Below are positions 24,957-33,023 of a stretch of DNA of 64,000 bases, one piece after another. Below the pieces are notes generated by a model. That model saw only the letters and a program-made list of their open reading frames with translations, was not told the origin of the DNA and searched no databases. This DNA is from an uncultured Clostridia bacterium (GTDB lineage Bacteria; Bacillota; Clostridia; Peptostreptococcales; Anaerovoracaceae): positions 122,977 through 186,976 of the forward strand of contig CAKQXD010000005.1 of the NCBI GenBank assembly GCA_934281605.1. Reading direction: 5' to 3'. The translations under genes were made by a program, and so were the position numbers. Position 1 is the stretch's first letter, and the number at the start of each line of letters is the position of its first letter.

Positions 24957-26177
24957 ATGCTTCACACATATCAACTTATCATGATACTGGTATTTCTGGT
25001 GATTTTCTGCTGTGCTCAGCTGTTTCTCGTTTTTAAATGCATCGGCGTCAGCAGCAACCGAAAGAAAGTATTCTGGCTTCTCATCACCTATACGATCATT
25101 TTCAAAGCCGTAGAATCGTATCTGGAACTGCTCCCGGAATTCGATACATCCTTAGCGCTGCAAACCACCCATTCGCTGGTCCATGCGTTCAATACGTTTA
25201 TCCTGCTGACCATCATAGGGGTCTATGCGGACGGCTACTTCCCGCGAAATTTTGTGATCACCAGCTTTTACTATGACTTCCTGACGGCTTTGCCGTTCAC
25301 ACCGGCGGCTATTGTCACAAAAGTCCTGGGCGACCGGTTCCTTCCGCCAAATCCGGGGGAATTTTCAGGATACCCGGCAGGCTGCATGATCCTGCTGGCA
25401 TCCTGGTTCTCTGCTCTTCTCACGATCATGGGAGTCTATTATATATTCGGCAAGAAGCTGCGCTGGCTCTTTGAAAAGATTCCGGATAAGATCTGTCTGC
25501 TGTATTTCCTGCTTTCCTTCGGAGTTTACGTGCTCCGTCAGGTCATGCTCCTCAGCAGCAACGAATATGCCCTCAATAACAGTACAACGGCCCAGTTCAT
25601 CAACAGCTATATACAGGACTTTTCCTATGGACTTCTGGGAATCCTGCTAGTGATCATCATTCTGCTGATCCGGCTCACATTTCACAGGACGCAGCTGAAA
25701 AGACTCCAGCGCCTGGAAGGCACCATGCTCCTGGATTACTACCAGAATGTTTCCATGCTCCACGGGAGCATCCGCAGCCTGCGCCACGATCTTTCCAATC
25801 ATTTGGCCGTGCCGGAAGAAAGCTACCGGCAATCTCTGATGGGGATCTGCAAAGAGATCGACGGACAGATCCACCAACAGCTGGCCTGGCAGACGCTGGA
25901 CGTTCCGCAGCTTTCCTCCCGTGAAAAATACGAGATCTATCAGTATGTGCAGCAGCTTTTGCAGAAGAAAAAACTGCCGCCGGACGCTCTTTGCATCACA
26001 ACAAAAGAAAATCAGTTATCGCTCGCCATTGATACCACTGGAAGGCGTCCGCTGCACCCGGCGCTGCTCCGCGGCTCCAGCTTTTTTCGGATGCTACTGA
26101 TCATACTCAAACAGCACAACGGTACTGCCACCTGGCAGAAAGGAGAAAATTCATGTACTCTACACCTACACTTTTAA
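24957..26177 (+). CDS. AgrC-like membrane sensor with His box but degenerate ATPase domain (copy 3)
   Basis: 406 aa, ATG start after AAAGGAGGG. It has the same plan as copies 1 and 2, with several membrane helices to about residue 240 and the box LHGSIRSLRHDLSNHL with His277. The C-terminal ~110 residues lack the ATP-binding boxes. Here the terminal remnant is more eroded (LLIILKQHNGTATWQK). The last 25 bp overlap the ATPase gene that follows, which argues for coupled synthesis of sensor and ATPase at a fixed ratio. The role is predicted signal perception at the membrane. Confidence 0.88.
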   Translation: MLHTYQLIMILVFLVIFCCAQLFLVFKCIGVSSNRKKVFWLLITYTIIFKAVESYLELLPEFDTSLALQTTHSLVHAFNTFILLTIIGVYADGYFPRNFVITSFYYDFLTALPFTPAAIVTKVLGDRFLPPNPGEFSGYPAGCMILLASWFSALLTIMGVYYIFGKKLRWLFEKIPDKICLLYFLLSFGVYVLRQVMLLSSNEYALNNSTTAQFINSYIQDFSYGLLGILLVIIILLIRLTFHRTQLKRLQRLEGTMLLDYYQNVSMLHGSIRSLRHDLSNHLAVPEESYRQSLMGICKEIDGQIHQQLAWQTLDVPQLSSREKYEIYQYVQQLLQKKKLPPDALCITTKENQLSLAIDTTGRRPLHPALLRGSSFFRMLLIILKQHNGTATWQKGENSCTLHLHF

Positions 26178-26917
26178 CGATCCTCGCATTTCTGGCGCTG
26201 ATCAACATCGTCATCATCATCTCGCTGTATCGTGTCAACCGGAAGCGGAAACAGCAGAACGAAAAACTGATCTCAAGCTGGCAGCTGCAGAACCAGTACA
26301 TGGATCACAATGTGGAATTCTGCAAGCGTGCCGGGGAGATCACAAAACAGGTGCGTGACGCTATCGAGTCCTTTGATCCCAAAGCGCAGGAAGAAGACTG
26401 CTTAGAGGAATGCAGCCAGCTGCTCCGCTACATCCACGGTGGGAGCACGGCGCAGGAAGCGCTCATTGCCGACAAGAAAACAAAATGCGAACAGCTGGGG
26501 ATCCGGTTTGAAGATGAGATCCGCGCGCTGCCTGATCCGGCGGTCATGCAGGAAATCGACATGATCTCTCTCATGGGAAATCTTCTGGACAATGCCATCG
26601 AAGCCTGCCAGGTCAGCGGTCAGGAGGAACCGTATCTGCGGTTTTCCAGCGTGATCCGCAAGAAGGTCTGGATGGTGGAAGTTTCCAACAGCAAGGATCC
26701 CGGTCTCTCGCCAAAAAAGGACGGCATGAAAACCACCAAGGACGACCGGACCAGCCATGGTCTGGGCATGGGGATCATCCAGTCCATCGTGTCCCGTTAC
26801 AGCGGATCCATTACTATGAACGATCACGGGGACAGCTTCGAGACCAAGGCGATGCTGTTTCTGAGAAAGCCGTCCCGCCGCAGCCGGAAAGCATCAAAAG
26901 CATCGAAAACTGCGTAA
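26153..26917 (+). CDS. Stand-alone GHKL ATPase of a split histidine kinase, lacking the phospho-acceptor His
   Basis: 254 aa. One N-terminal membrane helix (residues ~5-25), then a coiled-coil-like stretch where AgrC-type kinases carry RHDxxNH; here the region reads KQVRDAIESF with no His. An intact ATPase domain follows: N-box LMGNLLDNAIEA, a middle loop, and G-box HGLGMGIIQSIV. The tail is very basic (KPSRRSRKASKASK). It should bind ATP in the cytosol next to the membrane and phosphorylate the His boxes of the three sensors, the complementary half they lack. This split is inferred from motif presence and absence. A bidirectional terminator follows. Confidence 0.9.
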   Translation: MYSTPTLLTILAFLALINIVIIISLYRVNRKRKQQNEKLISSWQLQNQYMDHNVEFCKRAGEITKQVRDAIESFDPKAQEEDCLEECSQLLRYIHGGSTAQEALIADKKTKCEQLGIRFEDEIRALPDPAVMQEIDMISLMGNLLDNAIEACQVSGQEEPYLRFSSVIRKKVWMVEVSNSKDPGLSPKKDGMKTTKDDRTSHGLGMGIIQSIVSRYSGSITMNDHGDSFETKAMLFLRKPSRRSRKASKASKTA

Positions 26918-26950
26918 GAGGCGCTAACGCGCCCCAGTATCGTACATACA

Positions 26951-26985
26951 GCAAAAAGCCGACTGAGAACCAGTCGGCTTTTTGC
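26951..26985. terminator. Bidirectional intrinsic terminator between ATPase and LytTR genes
   Basis: A perfect 15-bp inverted repeat (GCAAAAAGCCGACTG / CAGTCGGCTTTTTGC) with a 5-nt loop and A/T runs within both arms. It can stop rightward transcription of the sensor operon and leftward transcription of the regulator gene. Confidence 0.85.
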
Positions 26986-27065
26986 ATAAGGGGTCTATGG
27001 TCGGCGGAGCTGAGACTGCTGCCGCCGAGAAGCAATTATATCGATAAAAGTATGGATTTTCACAA

Positions 27066-27806
27066 TCAGGCGTGCGCTCCCAGCGGAGTCCCGCCGCAGA
27101 ATTCGCCGCCATCCAGATACGAGAGGAATCTCTCCCGGACGTCGATGTAATAGGTTTTGCTGATGGGGATGCTCTTGCCGTTTTCACAGACGAATTTTTT
27201 CTCGCTGAGTTCGCACACTTTCGTCAGATTCACGATATAGCTGTTGTGACAGCGAACGAACCGGGGATCCAGTTTTTCCTTGAGATCTTCGAATTTGCCG
27301 TAATAGGAAATCTCCCGATCCTGGGTATAGACATGGATCTTTCGCTTCTCGCTTTCAAAGCAGAGTATCGTATATAAAGGGATCTTGTAGATGCCCTGTT
27401 TATTGCTGATGACCAGATAGCTTTTTTTCAGATCCTGCAGGCGTGATCCCGCCTTATTTAACGCCTTCATTAAAAAAACCGGTTCGATCGGCTTCTTTAA
27501 AAAATACACGTGATCCACGCTGTACACATCCAGATAATACTTGTCCGTTGACGCCATGAAAATGATCTGAGAATGGGGCTGCACCGCCAGCACCTTCTGT
27601 GCCAGCTGAATGCCGCCGTTGTCCACGCTGATATCAATCAATATAATATCGGATTCCTCCGGTCTTCCCGTCGTATAAAAGTCCAGATCCTCTTTCTTGG
27701 AAAACAGTCGTATTTCCTTTACTCTCTCCCCTGCAAGCCTGCGGATCCGGTGTCCCAGATCCTGCATAAACTTCTCGTCCTCAGAGCAAATCAAAATTTT
27801 CCACAT
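27066..27806 (-). CDS. LytTR-family response regulator
   Basis: 246 aa from the ATG at 27806, which has AGAGGT about 8 nt upstream; the frame's in-line GTG at 27815 directly abuts that site. The receiver domain occupies residues 1-120 (acidic pocket SED; predicted phospho-Asp58 in ILIDIS; Lys in FLKKPIEP). A LytTR DNA-binding domain lies at ~135-235 (YLVISNKQGIYKIPLYTILCF, FVRCHNSYIVN, ISKTYY). LytTR regulators bind direct repeats spaced by two helical turns. Such pairs occur upstream of this gene, the 142-aa gene and the kinase operon. It is encoded convergently to the sensors and should receive their phosphate. Confidence 0.95.
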   Translation of the reverse strand: MWKILICSEDEKFMQDLGHRIRRLAGERVKEIRLFSKKEDLDFYTTGRPEESDIILIDISVDNGGIQLAQKVLAVQPHSQIIFMASTDKYYLDVYSVDHVYFLKKPIEPVFLMKALNKAGSRLQDLKKSYLVISNKQGIYKIPLYTILCFESEKRKIHVYTQDREISYYGKFEDLKEKLDPRFVRCHNSYIVNLTKVCELSEKKFVCENGKSIPISKTYYIDVRERFLSYLDGGEFCGGTPLGAHA

Positions 27807-27828
27807 ATCATTCACCTCTAGTTTTGAT

Positions 27829-27834
27829 AGTTTA
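27829..27834 (-). promoter_or_regulatory. Predicted -10 of the LytTR regulator gene
   Basis: Leftward reading gives TAAACT, a 4/6 match to TATAAT. It is weak by itself, but it lies exactly 35 bp from the proximal TGTAA, the same distance as at the other two LytTR sites. It implies a short leader before the ATG at 27806. Confidence 0.4.
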
Positions 27835-27863
27835 AATCAAGCCTCGAGTTTTTACTGTGGTTT

Positions 27864-27889
27864 TGTAATAAGAGGGCGTCTAAATGTAA
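27864..27889 (-). promoter_or_regulatory. Predicted LytTR-type direct-repeat site, third pair (autoregulation)
   Basis: TGTAA at 27864-27868 and 27885-27889, period 21 bp, with T/A before and T after in both copies. It lies upstream of the regulator gene, suggesting positive autoregulation. It is 22 bp from the CIRCE element of the divergent hsp20 gene. Confidence 0.6.
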
Positions 27890-27910
27890 TGTTTAATTTT
27901 TCAAAAGAAA

Positions 27911-27937
27911 TTAGCACTCACCTCTTGACAGTGCTAA
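27911..27937 (+). promoter_or_regulatory. CIRCE operator (HrcA-binding site) of hsp20
   Basis: TTAGCACTC, nine spacer bases, then CAGTGCTAA. This matches the CIRCE consensus (TTAGCACTC-N9-GAGTGCTAA) in 17 of 18 arm positions. It overlaps the -35 of the hsp20 promoter, so HrcA would repress until heat or misfolding titrates it. hrcA itself is not in the window. Confidence 0.92.
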
Positions 27938-27952
27938 CAATCGTGCTATAAT
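27925..27952 (+). promoter_or_regulatory. Sigma-A promoter of hsp20
   Basis: TTGACA at 27925-27930 and TATAAT at 27947-27952, both perfect, separated by 16 bp. The -35 lies inside the CIRCE element. The leader of about 115 nt contains small hairpins (near 27983-28001 and 28020-28037) that were not assigned a function. Confidence 0.9.
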
Positions 27953-28073
27953 AGAATTGTACCAAGGGGGTACAGGAAATGAGATCCCTGAAAGGGGGAT
28001 CGGGAATAGAGATTAAAGAGATTGCGGATGACCGCAAAATAAGGATGATAATCCAAAAAGGGAGAGATGACAT

Positions 28074-28523
28074 ATGATGAGAAACAGTTTGTGGAACAGA
28101 GATTTATTTGATGGCTTTATGAGCGACATGTTTGAGGACGACTTCTTCGGAGGTAAGAATCCGCTGTACGGCAAACACGCCAAGAACATGATGAAGACCG
28201 ACATCAGAGAAACGGAAGACGGCTATGAACTGGACATCGACCTTCCGGGATTCAAGAAGGATGAGATTCAGGCAGAGCTGAAAAACGGATATCTGACCGT
28301 ATCGGCAGCCAAGGGACTGGACAAGGATGAAGAAAACAAGAAAGGCGAATATATCCGCAGAGAACGGTACGCCGGCTCTATGAGCAGAAGCTTCTACGTT
28401 GGCGAACATCTGGATCAGCAGGATATCAAGGCTAAGTACGAAGACGGCATCCTGAAACTGTCCGTACCGAAAAAAGACGTGAAAGAACTGGAACAGAACA
28501 AATACATTGCAATCGAAGGGTAA
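28074..28523 (+). CDS. hsp20: Hsp20/alpha-crystallin small heat-shock protein
   Basis: 149 aa. A short N-terminal arm rich in Met/Phe/Asp precedes an alpha-crystallin domain at about 40-140 (DIRETEDGYELDIDLPGF, ELKNGYLTVSAAK, FYVGEHLD, AKYEDGILKLSVPK). A short extension ends in the IAIEG-type I-x-I motif needed for oligomer assembly. It acts as an ATP-independent holdase in the cytosol. The gene is monocistronic, with a CIRCE-controlled perfect promoter upstream and a strong terminator downstream. The length is normal for the family. Confidence 0.97.
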   Translation: MMRNSLWNRDLFDGFMSDMFEDDFFGGKNPLYGKHAKNMMKTDIRETEDGYELDIDLPGFKKDEIQAELKNGYLTVSAAKGLDKDEENKKGEYIRRERYAGSMSRSFYVGEHLDQQDIKAKYEDGILKLSVPKKDVKELEQNKYIAIEG

Positions 28524-28547
28524 TCGCTACCCCCGTAATACACCTCT

Positions 28548-28575
28548 AAAAAGCGGCGCATACGCCGCTTTTTTG
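28548..28575. terminator. Bidirectional terminator between hsp20 and the MATE gene
   Basis: AAGCGGCG-CATA-CGCCGCTT stem flanked by A and T runs on both sides, at the convergent ends of hsp20 (rightward) and the MATE transporter (leftward). Confidence 0.88.
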
Positions 28576-28590
28576 TTGTTTATAAGCCTC

Positions 28591-29913
28591 TTACACCGCC
28601 TTCCGGTACACCGCATAGGCGAAAGCTGCCGTCACGAATTCTGCGACGGCAAAAGCCATCCACACGCCCTTTGCACCAAAGACCCGGCTGAGAAGAAAGG
28701 CCGCCGGAATAATGATCACCAGATAGCGTGAGAGGGATACCAGAAGGGACTGCATCCCCTTCCCCAGTCCTTCCAGCACCCCGGAAACGGTGATGGAAAC
28801 CGCAGAAACGATGAACCCGAAGCTGATGTAGTGCAGCGCCGTGACGCCGATCTGCAGGGTGGATTCCTGGGTGGTGAACAGCCCGATGAGGGCATGGGGC
28901 ATGATCCAGGAGAGTAGCATTCCCACCGCCATAACGCCAGCGGTCAGTTTCAGAGTCACAGAGAAGATCTTATGCACCCGGTCCATCTCACCGGCGCCGT
29001 AATTGTACCCCACCAGCGGCCGAATGCCCTGGATGACCCCGTTGGCCGTCAGGTAAATAAACGTCTGCAGCTTGTAATACACTCCCAGCACAAGGACGTA
29101 GCTCTGGGAGAATCCCGCCAGGATCCCGTTCAGCGCGGAGATCAGCAGCGACGGCAGCGCCATGTTGAGAGTCGCCGGGATCCCCACGCCATACAAGCGA
29201 AACAGCAGCTTCCGATCCCGCACCAGCTTCCTGCGGCTGACCTTTACCGGCAACTTGCCCGCTGCATACACGATCACATACACCAGGAAGGTCACCGTCT
29301 GTCCGATCCCCGTAGCGTAGGCAGCACCGGCGATTTCCATCCGCGGAAACGGTCCGATCCCGAAAATCATCAGCGGATCCAGCACGATGTTGGTCACAAA
29401 CCCGCAGATCATGCTGACCATGGACACCTTCATCAGGCCGGTCGCCTGAAAGATTTTTTCCATGGCGATCCCCACCGTCACCATGACGGCGAAAGCAAAG
29501 GCCCGGACAGAATACGCCAGTGCCATGCCCACCACCGCTTCATCCGACGAGAACATCCTGAGAAACAGCGGCATCCCGCCGATGCAGACCACCGTAAGGA
29601 TCACCCCGTGAAAAATGCTCAGCAGCACCCCCTGAGAAGCCGCGTTGTCCGCCCGCAGCTTGTCATCCGCACCCAGATAAAAGGCCACGCTGGCATTGAT
29701 CCCCACGCCGAATCCCACGGCGATGGCCGTGATCAGGTTCTGCACCGGATACACCAGCGCCAGCGCCGTCATCGCGTCCTCGCTCAGCTTCGCCACGAAA
29801 TAGCTGTCCACGATGTTATACAGCGAATTCACCGCCATGGAAATGACCATGGGCAGCGACATGGAAAGCACCAGCGGCAGGATCTTCTGTTCTCTCATAA
29901 ATGTCTGTGTCAT
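28591..29913 (-). CDS. MATE-family multidrug/solute efflux transporter
   Basis: About 440 aa from the ATG at 29913 (GAGGGG upstream); the frame extends to 30018 but that part lies across the upstream terminator hairpin. Twelve membrane helices are predicted, with MATE signatures PLVLSMSLPMVISMAVNSLY and DSYFVAKLSEDAMTALALVYP in the first half and a repeated pattern in the second (VGYNYGAGEMDRV). It should export cationic or organic compounds by Na+ or H+ antiport at the cytoplasmic membrane; the substrate is unknown. It is apparently monocistronic. Confidence 0.93.
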   Translation of the reverse strand: MTQTFMREQKILPLVLSMSLPMVISMAVNSLYNIVDSYFVAKLSEDAMTALALVYPVQNLITAIAVGFGVGINASVAFYLGADDKLRADNAASQGVLLSIFHGVILTVVCIGGMPLFLRMFSSDEAVVGMALAYSVRAFAFAVMVTVGIAMEKIFQATGLMKVSMVSMICGFVTNIVLDPLMIFGIGPFPRMEIAGAAYATGIGQTVTFLVYVIVYAAGKLPVKVSRRKLVRDRKLLFRLYGVGIPATLNMALPSLLISALNGILAGFSQSYVLVLGVYYKLQTFIYLTANGVIQGIRPLVGYNYGAGEMDRVHKIFSVTLKLTAGVMAVGMLLSWIMPHALIGLFTTQESTLQIGVTALHYISFGFIVSAVSITVSGVLEGLGKGMQSLLVSLSRYLVIIIPAAFLLSRVFGAKGVWMAFAVAEFVTAAFAYAVYRKAV

Positions 29914-29951
29914 TGCAAGTCCCCTCACGTTTCTATCTATATTTTTATTCA

Positions 29952-29998
29952 TAAAAAAACGCCGCATAGCGGAACGATCTCCGTTATGCGGCGAAAAA
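29952..29998 (-). terminator. Terminator of the TetR-to-TPR operon
   Basis: A 14-bp stem (CGCCGCATAGCGGA / TCCGTTATGCGGCG, one mismatch) with a six-base loop and, read leftward, a run of seven T. It lies just downstream of the TPR gene and upstream of the MATE gene. Confidence 0.85.
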
Positions 29999-30088
29999 GA
30001 TTTCTCTGAAAAGTCCACATTTCCGCTAAAAACCTGTCAGATTCTCAGCGGTTTTATGGATGTATTATGGCATAAAACTGCCTGCATG

Positions 30089-33013
30089 TCAAAGGGATTT
30101 CATGAGATTTTGCGAAAGCTTCCGGCACACCATATTATGGGGCTGGATCTGCAAAGATTCCGCAAACGCTTCCTGGGCAGCCTGACGCTCCCCGTCGAAG
30201 GCTTTGCACAATCCGATACCGTAATACGCCTCGTAGCAGCGGCTGCAGATCTCGTCGTGACACGGCACAGTGTTGGCTGCCCGCTCGAAGATCTCGTAGG
30301 CCTGCTGCGACGCCCCCGTGAAATACAGCAGGAACGCGTACTGACACAGATGGTCGGGGCGACTCAGCTTTTCCACCGAAACGTGGGTGTCGGCAAAAAC
30401 CTTGAGCGCCGCCTTTGCATAATCCTCTGCTCCGCTCCGCTTGCCCCAGAGAGCCTGACAGAGCACCATCCAGCTGTAATGCTCGACGTTCTCCGGCTCC
30501 CGTTCGATGAGTTTTCGCAGAAGCCGCATAGCGCTCCGGTAGCTTCCCCGCAGCACATGCAGGATCGCGCAGAGCTGTTCCCCATCGTAGGAGCTGAGAC
30601 TTTCCGCCAGCTTGCCTGCGATGGCAAGTCGTCCTTCCTCCATGAGAAGCCGGATGGAAAGTTCCCCGTATTCGTCGTTGAACACCGTCACTCCGGCGTT
30701 CTTTCGGAGCCGTTTCAGGGTACGGGAAGCGCCTTTGAAATTGCCCGAAGACCGCTGGATCTCATACAGCATGTACAGCCATTCCGGATTGTTGCCGCCG
30801 CTGTCCAGCGCCGCCTGCAAAATCGCTTCCGCCTCCCCCGGCCTGCCCTGTTTGCAGAGGCAGATGGCCATCTCCGAATAGCACGGGACATCGCCGGAAG
30901 CCCGACTGTCCAGCTGCTTTTCGTAGATTTCCATGGCCTTGGCGTAATCGCCCTTTTTCAGAGCGTAGGCGCTGCAAAGGGTATAAGTCTCCTTCTCGTC
31001 TCCGCCCAGTCTGCAGAACGCCGCAATATCTCCTGCAAAGGCCTCGTCCATGCCCAGTTCCATGGCGCAGGCTGCCTGTATCAGGTAATAGTCCCGGTCA
31101 CCTGTATTGGTGATCATCCGGTCGCAGTACACCATGGCCGCCTGCCAGTTTCCCGCCTCCGTCTCGCAGTCGATGACCTTGGCCAGCGCCGTTTCCAGAT
31201 AAGGATCCGCCTTGTGGGCTTTGCGATAACACGGCGCCGCCCGCTCCGGCTTCACCTCCGAATCTTCGTGGAGCTGTCCCAGCATCATCCAAAGCTGCGC
31301 GCAGTCCGGAAGCTCTTTTAATGTATTTTCCAGATTGCGGATCTGGGAGATGACAACGGCTCCCGTCGCCTCCCGCATAAGAAAATACCGCTCGTAGACC
31401 GGATACAGGAACGCCTTGTCCACCATTCCCTTTTTCTCCGTTTCCGTCTCGATCAGATTCCGGTAAATTTCCTTCGCTCCGCGGTAGTCTTCCTGCATCT
31501 CGCAGATCTGACCTTTTAAATAATTACGGTATTTTTCATCGATCTTGCCGTACAGCAGATCCGTTTCTTTCTGAGCATCCTTCAGCTCTCCCTCGTCTAT
31601 GGAAGCCTGTGCCATTTCATACAGCGCTTTCACAAAGGAGGGATCGTTTTCCAGCGCCAGTGCAAAGAGGGCGTGGGCGTGGCGATACTTTTCCTGCTTC
31701 GCCATACAGCGTCCCAGTTCGTAAGCAAAGAACGGATTTTCCGGCACGTGGAACCGCAGGGTGCTGTAGATCCGCACCGCTTCCGAGATCCTGCCGGACG
31801 TCAGACACATGGCTGCGTAGGTCAGGCGATACCGCATCCTGTTAGGATATTTGCTGCAAAGACCTTCGATGATCTCATAGGCCTCCGCCGCCTTGCCTTT
31901 TTCAAACAGGAGACGGGCCTTCATCTCCCGGATCCGGTCGAAGTCCTCTCCCGCCAGCGGGATGTTTCCCTTATAGCAGGCTTCGATCAGTTCTTCTGCA
32001 AAGGTTTTCTGCTCCGTGGCAAGATACGCCTCAGCCAGGTTTACCGGCCAGAAGCCATCTTTTGAGCCCTTGGTCCGGTTCCTCCGGCAAAGCTGGATCG
32101 CCTGCTCGTACTGTCCCGTCAGCATGGCGTACTCGCAGATCGTCCGGTCTTCTTCCTCCAAAAGCTGATCCGGCTTGCGGTCTTTTAAGATCTTCTTGCA
32201 GGCGTCCTCCAGGATCTTCAGCTTGAGCGGCATGATAAACGGCTCGTAGCCCAGATCCTCCACACGCTGTGCAAATTCCTGCGCTTCCTGCCATTTCCCG
32301 TTGTAATATTTCGAGAAAAAAAGTCCGTAGATCAGGTTCCGGTCATAGCCTGCCGGATGGAGCTTTTCGGCGGCTTCGAACTGTTCTTCCGCCTCCGGAT
32401 ACAAGCCCAGCTCCATAAAAATATTGCCTGCTTCAAAGAATTTTTGATAGCTGTTTTCCAGATCCCTCAAAGCTTCCAGCGCCTTGCCGTACTCCTTTTT
32501 TTCTGTGAAATAGCGACTTTCCGCCAGCGCCAGATAAGGATGGGTGACACCGGTATTCTGCACCTCTCTCAGCTTCGCCAGATAGGCCTCTTCCTCGGAA
32601 GGATCCATTTCATACAGCTGCATAAAATACGCCAGAAACTGGTCGTAGTCCAGGGTCTCATCCAGCGGCTCAAACAGCCGGTACGGCGGGAATTCCTCCC
32701 AGGTCAGCAGCTCCTGCCGGTAGTAGTCGAAGGCTCCGATGCTGTAATGTTCTAAAAAATATTCTTCCTGTTCCAAGTAGTGAAAGGTGTTTTCCAGAAG
32801 CTTCACGATCTTGCGTGGAATATGACCGTAGGTCAGCATATACCGCAGGATCTCATGGCTGATCTCGATCGCCTTTTCCCGCTGCGCGAACTCCGGTCTC
32901 CGCAGGAAATAAAACCATTCCTCCGGATCGTTTCGCTTGATGAAGGATCCGTACATAGCGTCCAGGTGATCCACCCATTCCATCCTGTATTCTACATTTT
33001 TGATCTCGCCCAT
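30089..33013 (-). CDS. Large TPR-repeat protein of unknown function
   Basis: 974 aa, without signal peptide or membrane helix, so cytosolic. From about residue 150 to the end it consists of helical TPR-like repeats (e.g. YGKALEALRDLENSYQKFFEAGNIFMEL, AMEIYEKQLDS, CYSEMAICLCKQGRPGEAEAIL). The N-terminal ~150 residues are Trp/Tyr-rich (MEWVDHLDAMYGSFIKRNDPEEWFYFL) and may be a degenerate J-like or separate helical domain; I cannot name it. Such proteins scaffold protein assemblies. It follows the small protein at 33024-33650 by 10 bp and ends the operon before a strong terminator. Confidence 0.9.
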   Translation of the reverse strand: MGEIKNVEYRMEWVDHLDAMYGSFIKRNDPEEWFYFLRRPEFAQREKAIEISHEILRYMLTYGHIPRKIVKLLENTFHYLEQEEYFLEHYSIGAFDYYRQELLTWEEFPPYRLFEPLDETLDYDQFLAYFMQLYEMDPSEEEAYLAKLREVQNTGVTHPYLALAESRYFTEKKEYGKALEALRDLENSYQKFFEAGNIFMELGLYPEAEEQFEAAEKLHPAGYDRNLIYGLFFSKYYNGKWQEAQEFAQRVEDLGYEPFIMPLKLKILEDACKKILKDRKPDQLLEEEDRTICEYAMLTGQYEQAIQLCRRNRTKGSKDGFWPVNLAEAYLATEQKTFAEELIEACYKGNIPLAGEDFDRIREMKARLLFEKGKAAEAYEIIEGLCSKYPNRMRYRLTYAAMCLTSGRISEAVRIYSTLRFHVPENPFFAYELGRCMAKQEKYRHAHALFALALENDPSFVKALYEMAQASIDEGELKDAQKETDLLYGKIDEKYRNYLKGQICEMQEDYRGAKEIYRNLIETETEKKGMVDKAFLYPVYERYFLMREATGAVVISQIRNLENTLKELPDCAQLWMMLGQLHEDSEVKPERAAPCYRKAHKADPYLETALAKVIDCETEAGNWQAAMVYCDRMITNTGDRDYYLIQAACAMELGMDEAFAGDIAAFCRLGGDEKETYTLCSAYALKKGDYAKAMEIYEKQLDSRASGDVPCYSEMAICLCKQGRPGEAEAILQAALDSGGNNPEWLYMLYEIQRSSGNFKGASRTLKRLRKNAGVTVFNDEYGELSIRLLMEEGRLAIAGKLAESLSSYDGEQLCAILHVLRGSYRSAMRLLRKLIEREPENVEHYSWMVLCQALWGKRSGAEDYAKAALKVFADTHVSVEKLSRPDHLCQYAFLLYFTGASQQAYEIFERAANTVPCHDEICSRCYEAYYGIGLCKAFDGERQAAQEAFAESLQIQPHNMVCRKLSQNLMKSL

Positions 33014-33023
33014 GACGTCCTCC

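Noticed and set aside
28972..31321. Long rightward frames opposite the MATE and TPR genes
   Set aside because: They are antisense shadows of G+C-rich coding sequence with low-complexity, His/Arg-rich translations and no ribosome sites.
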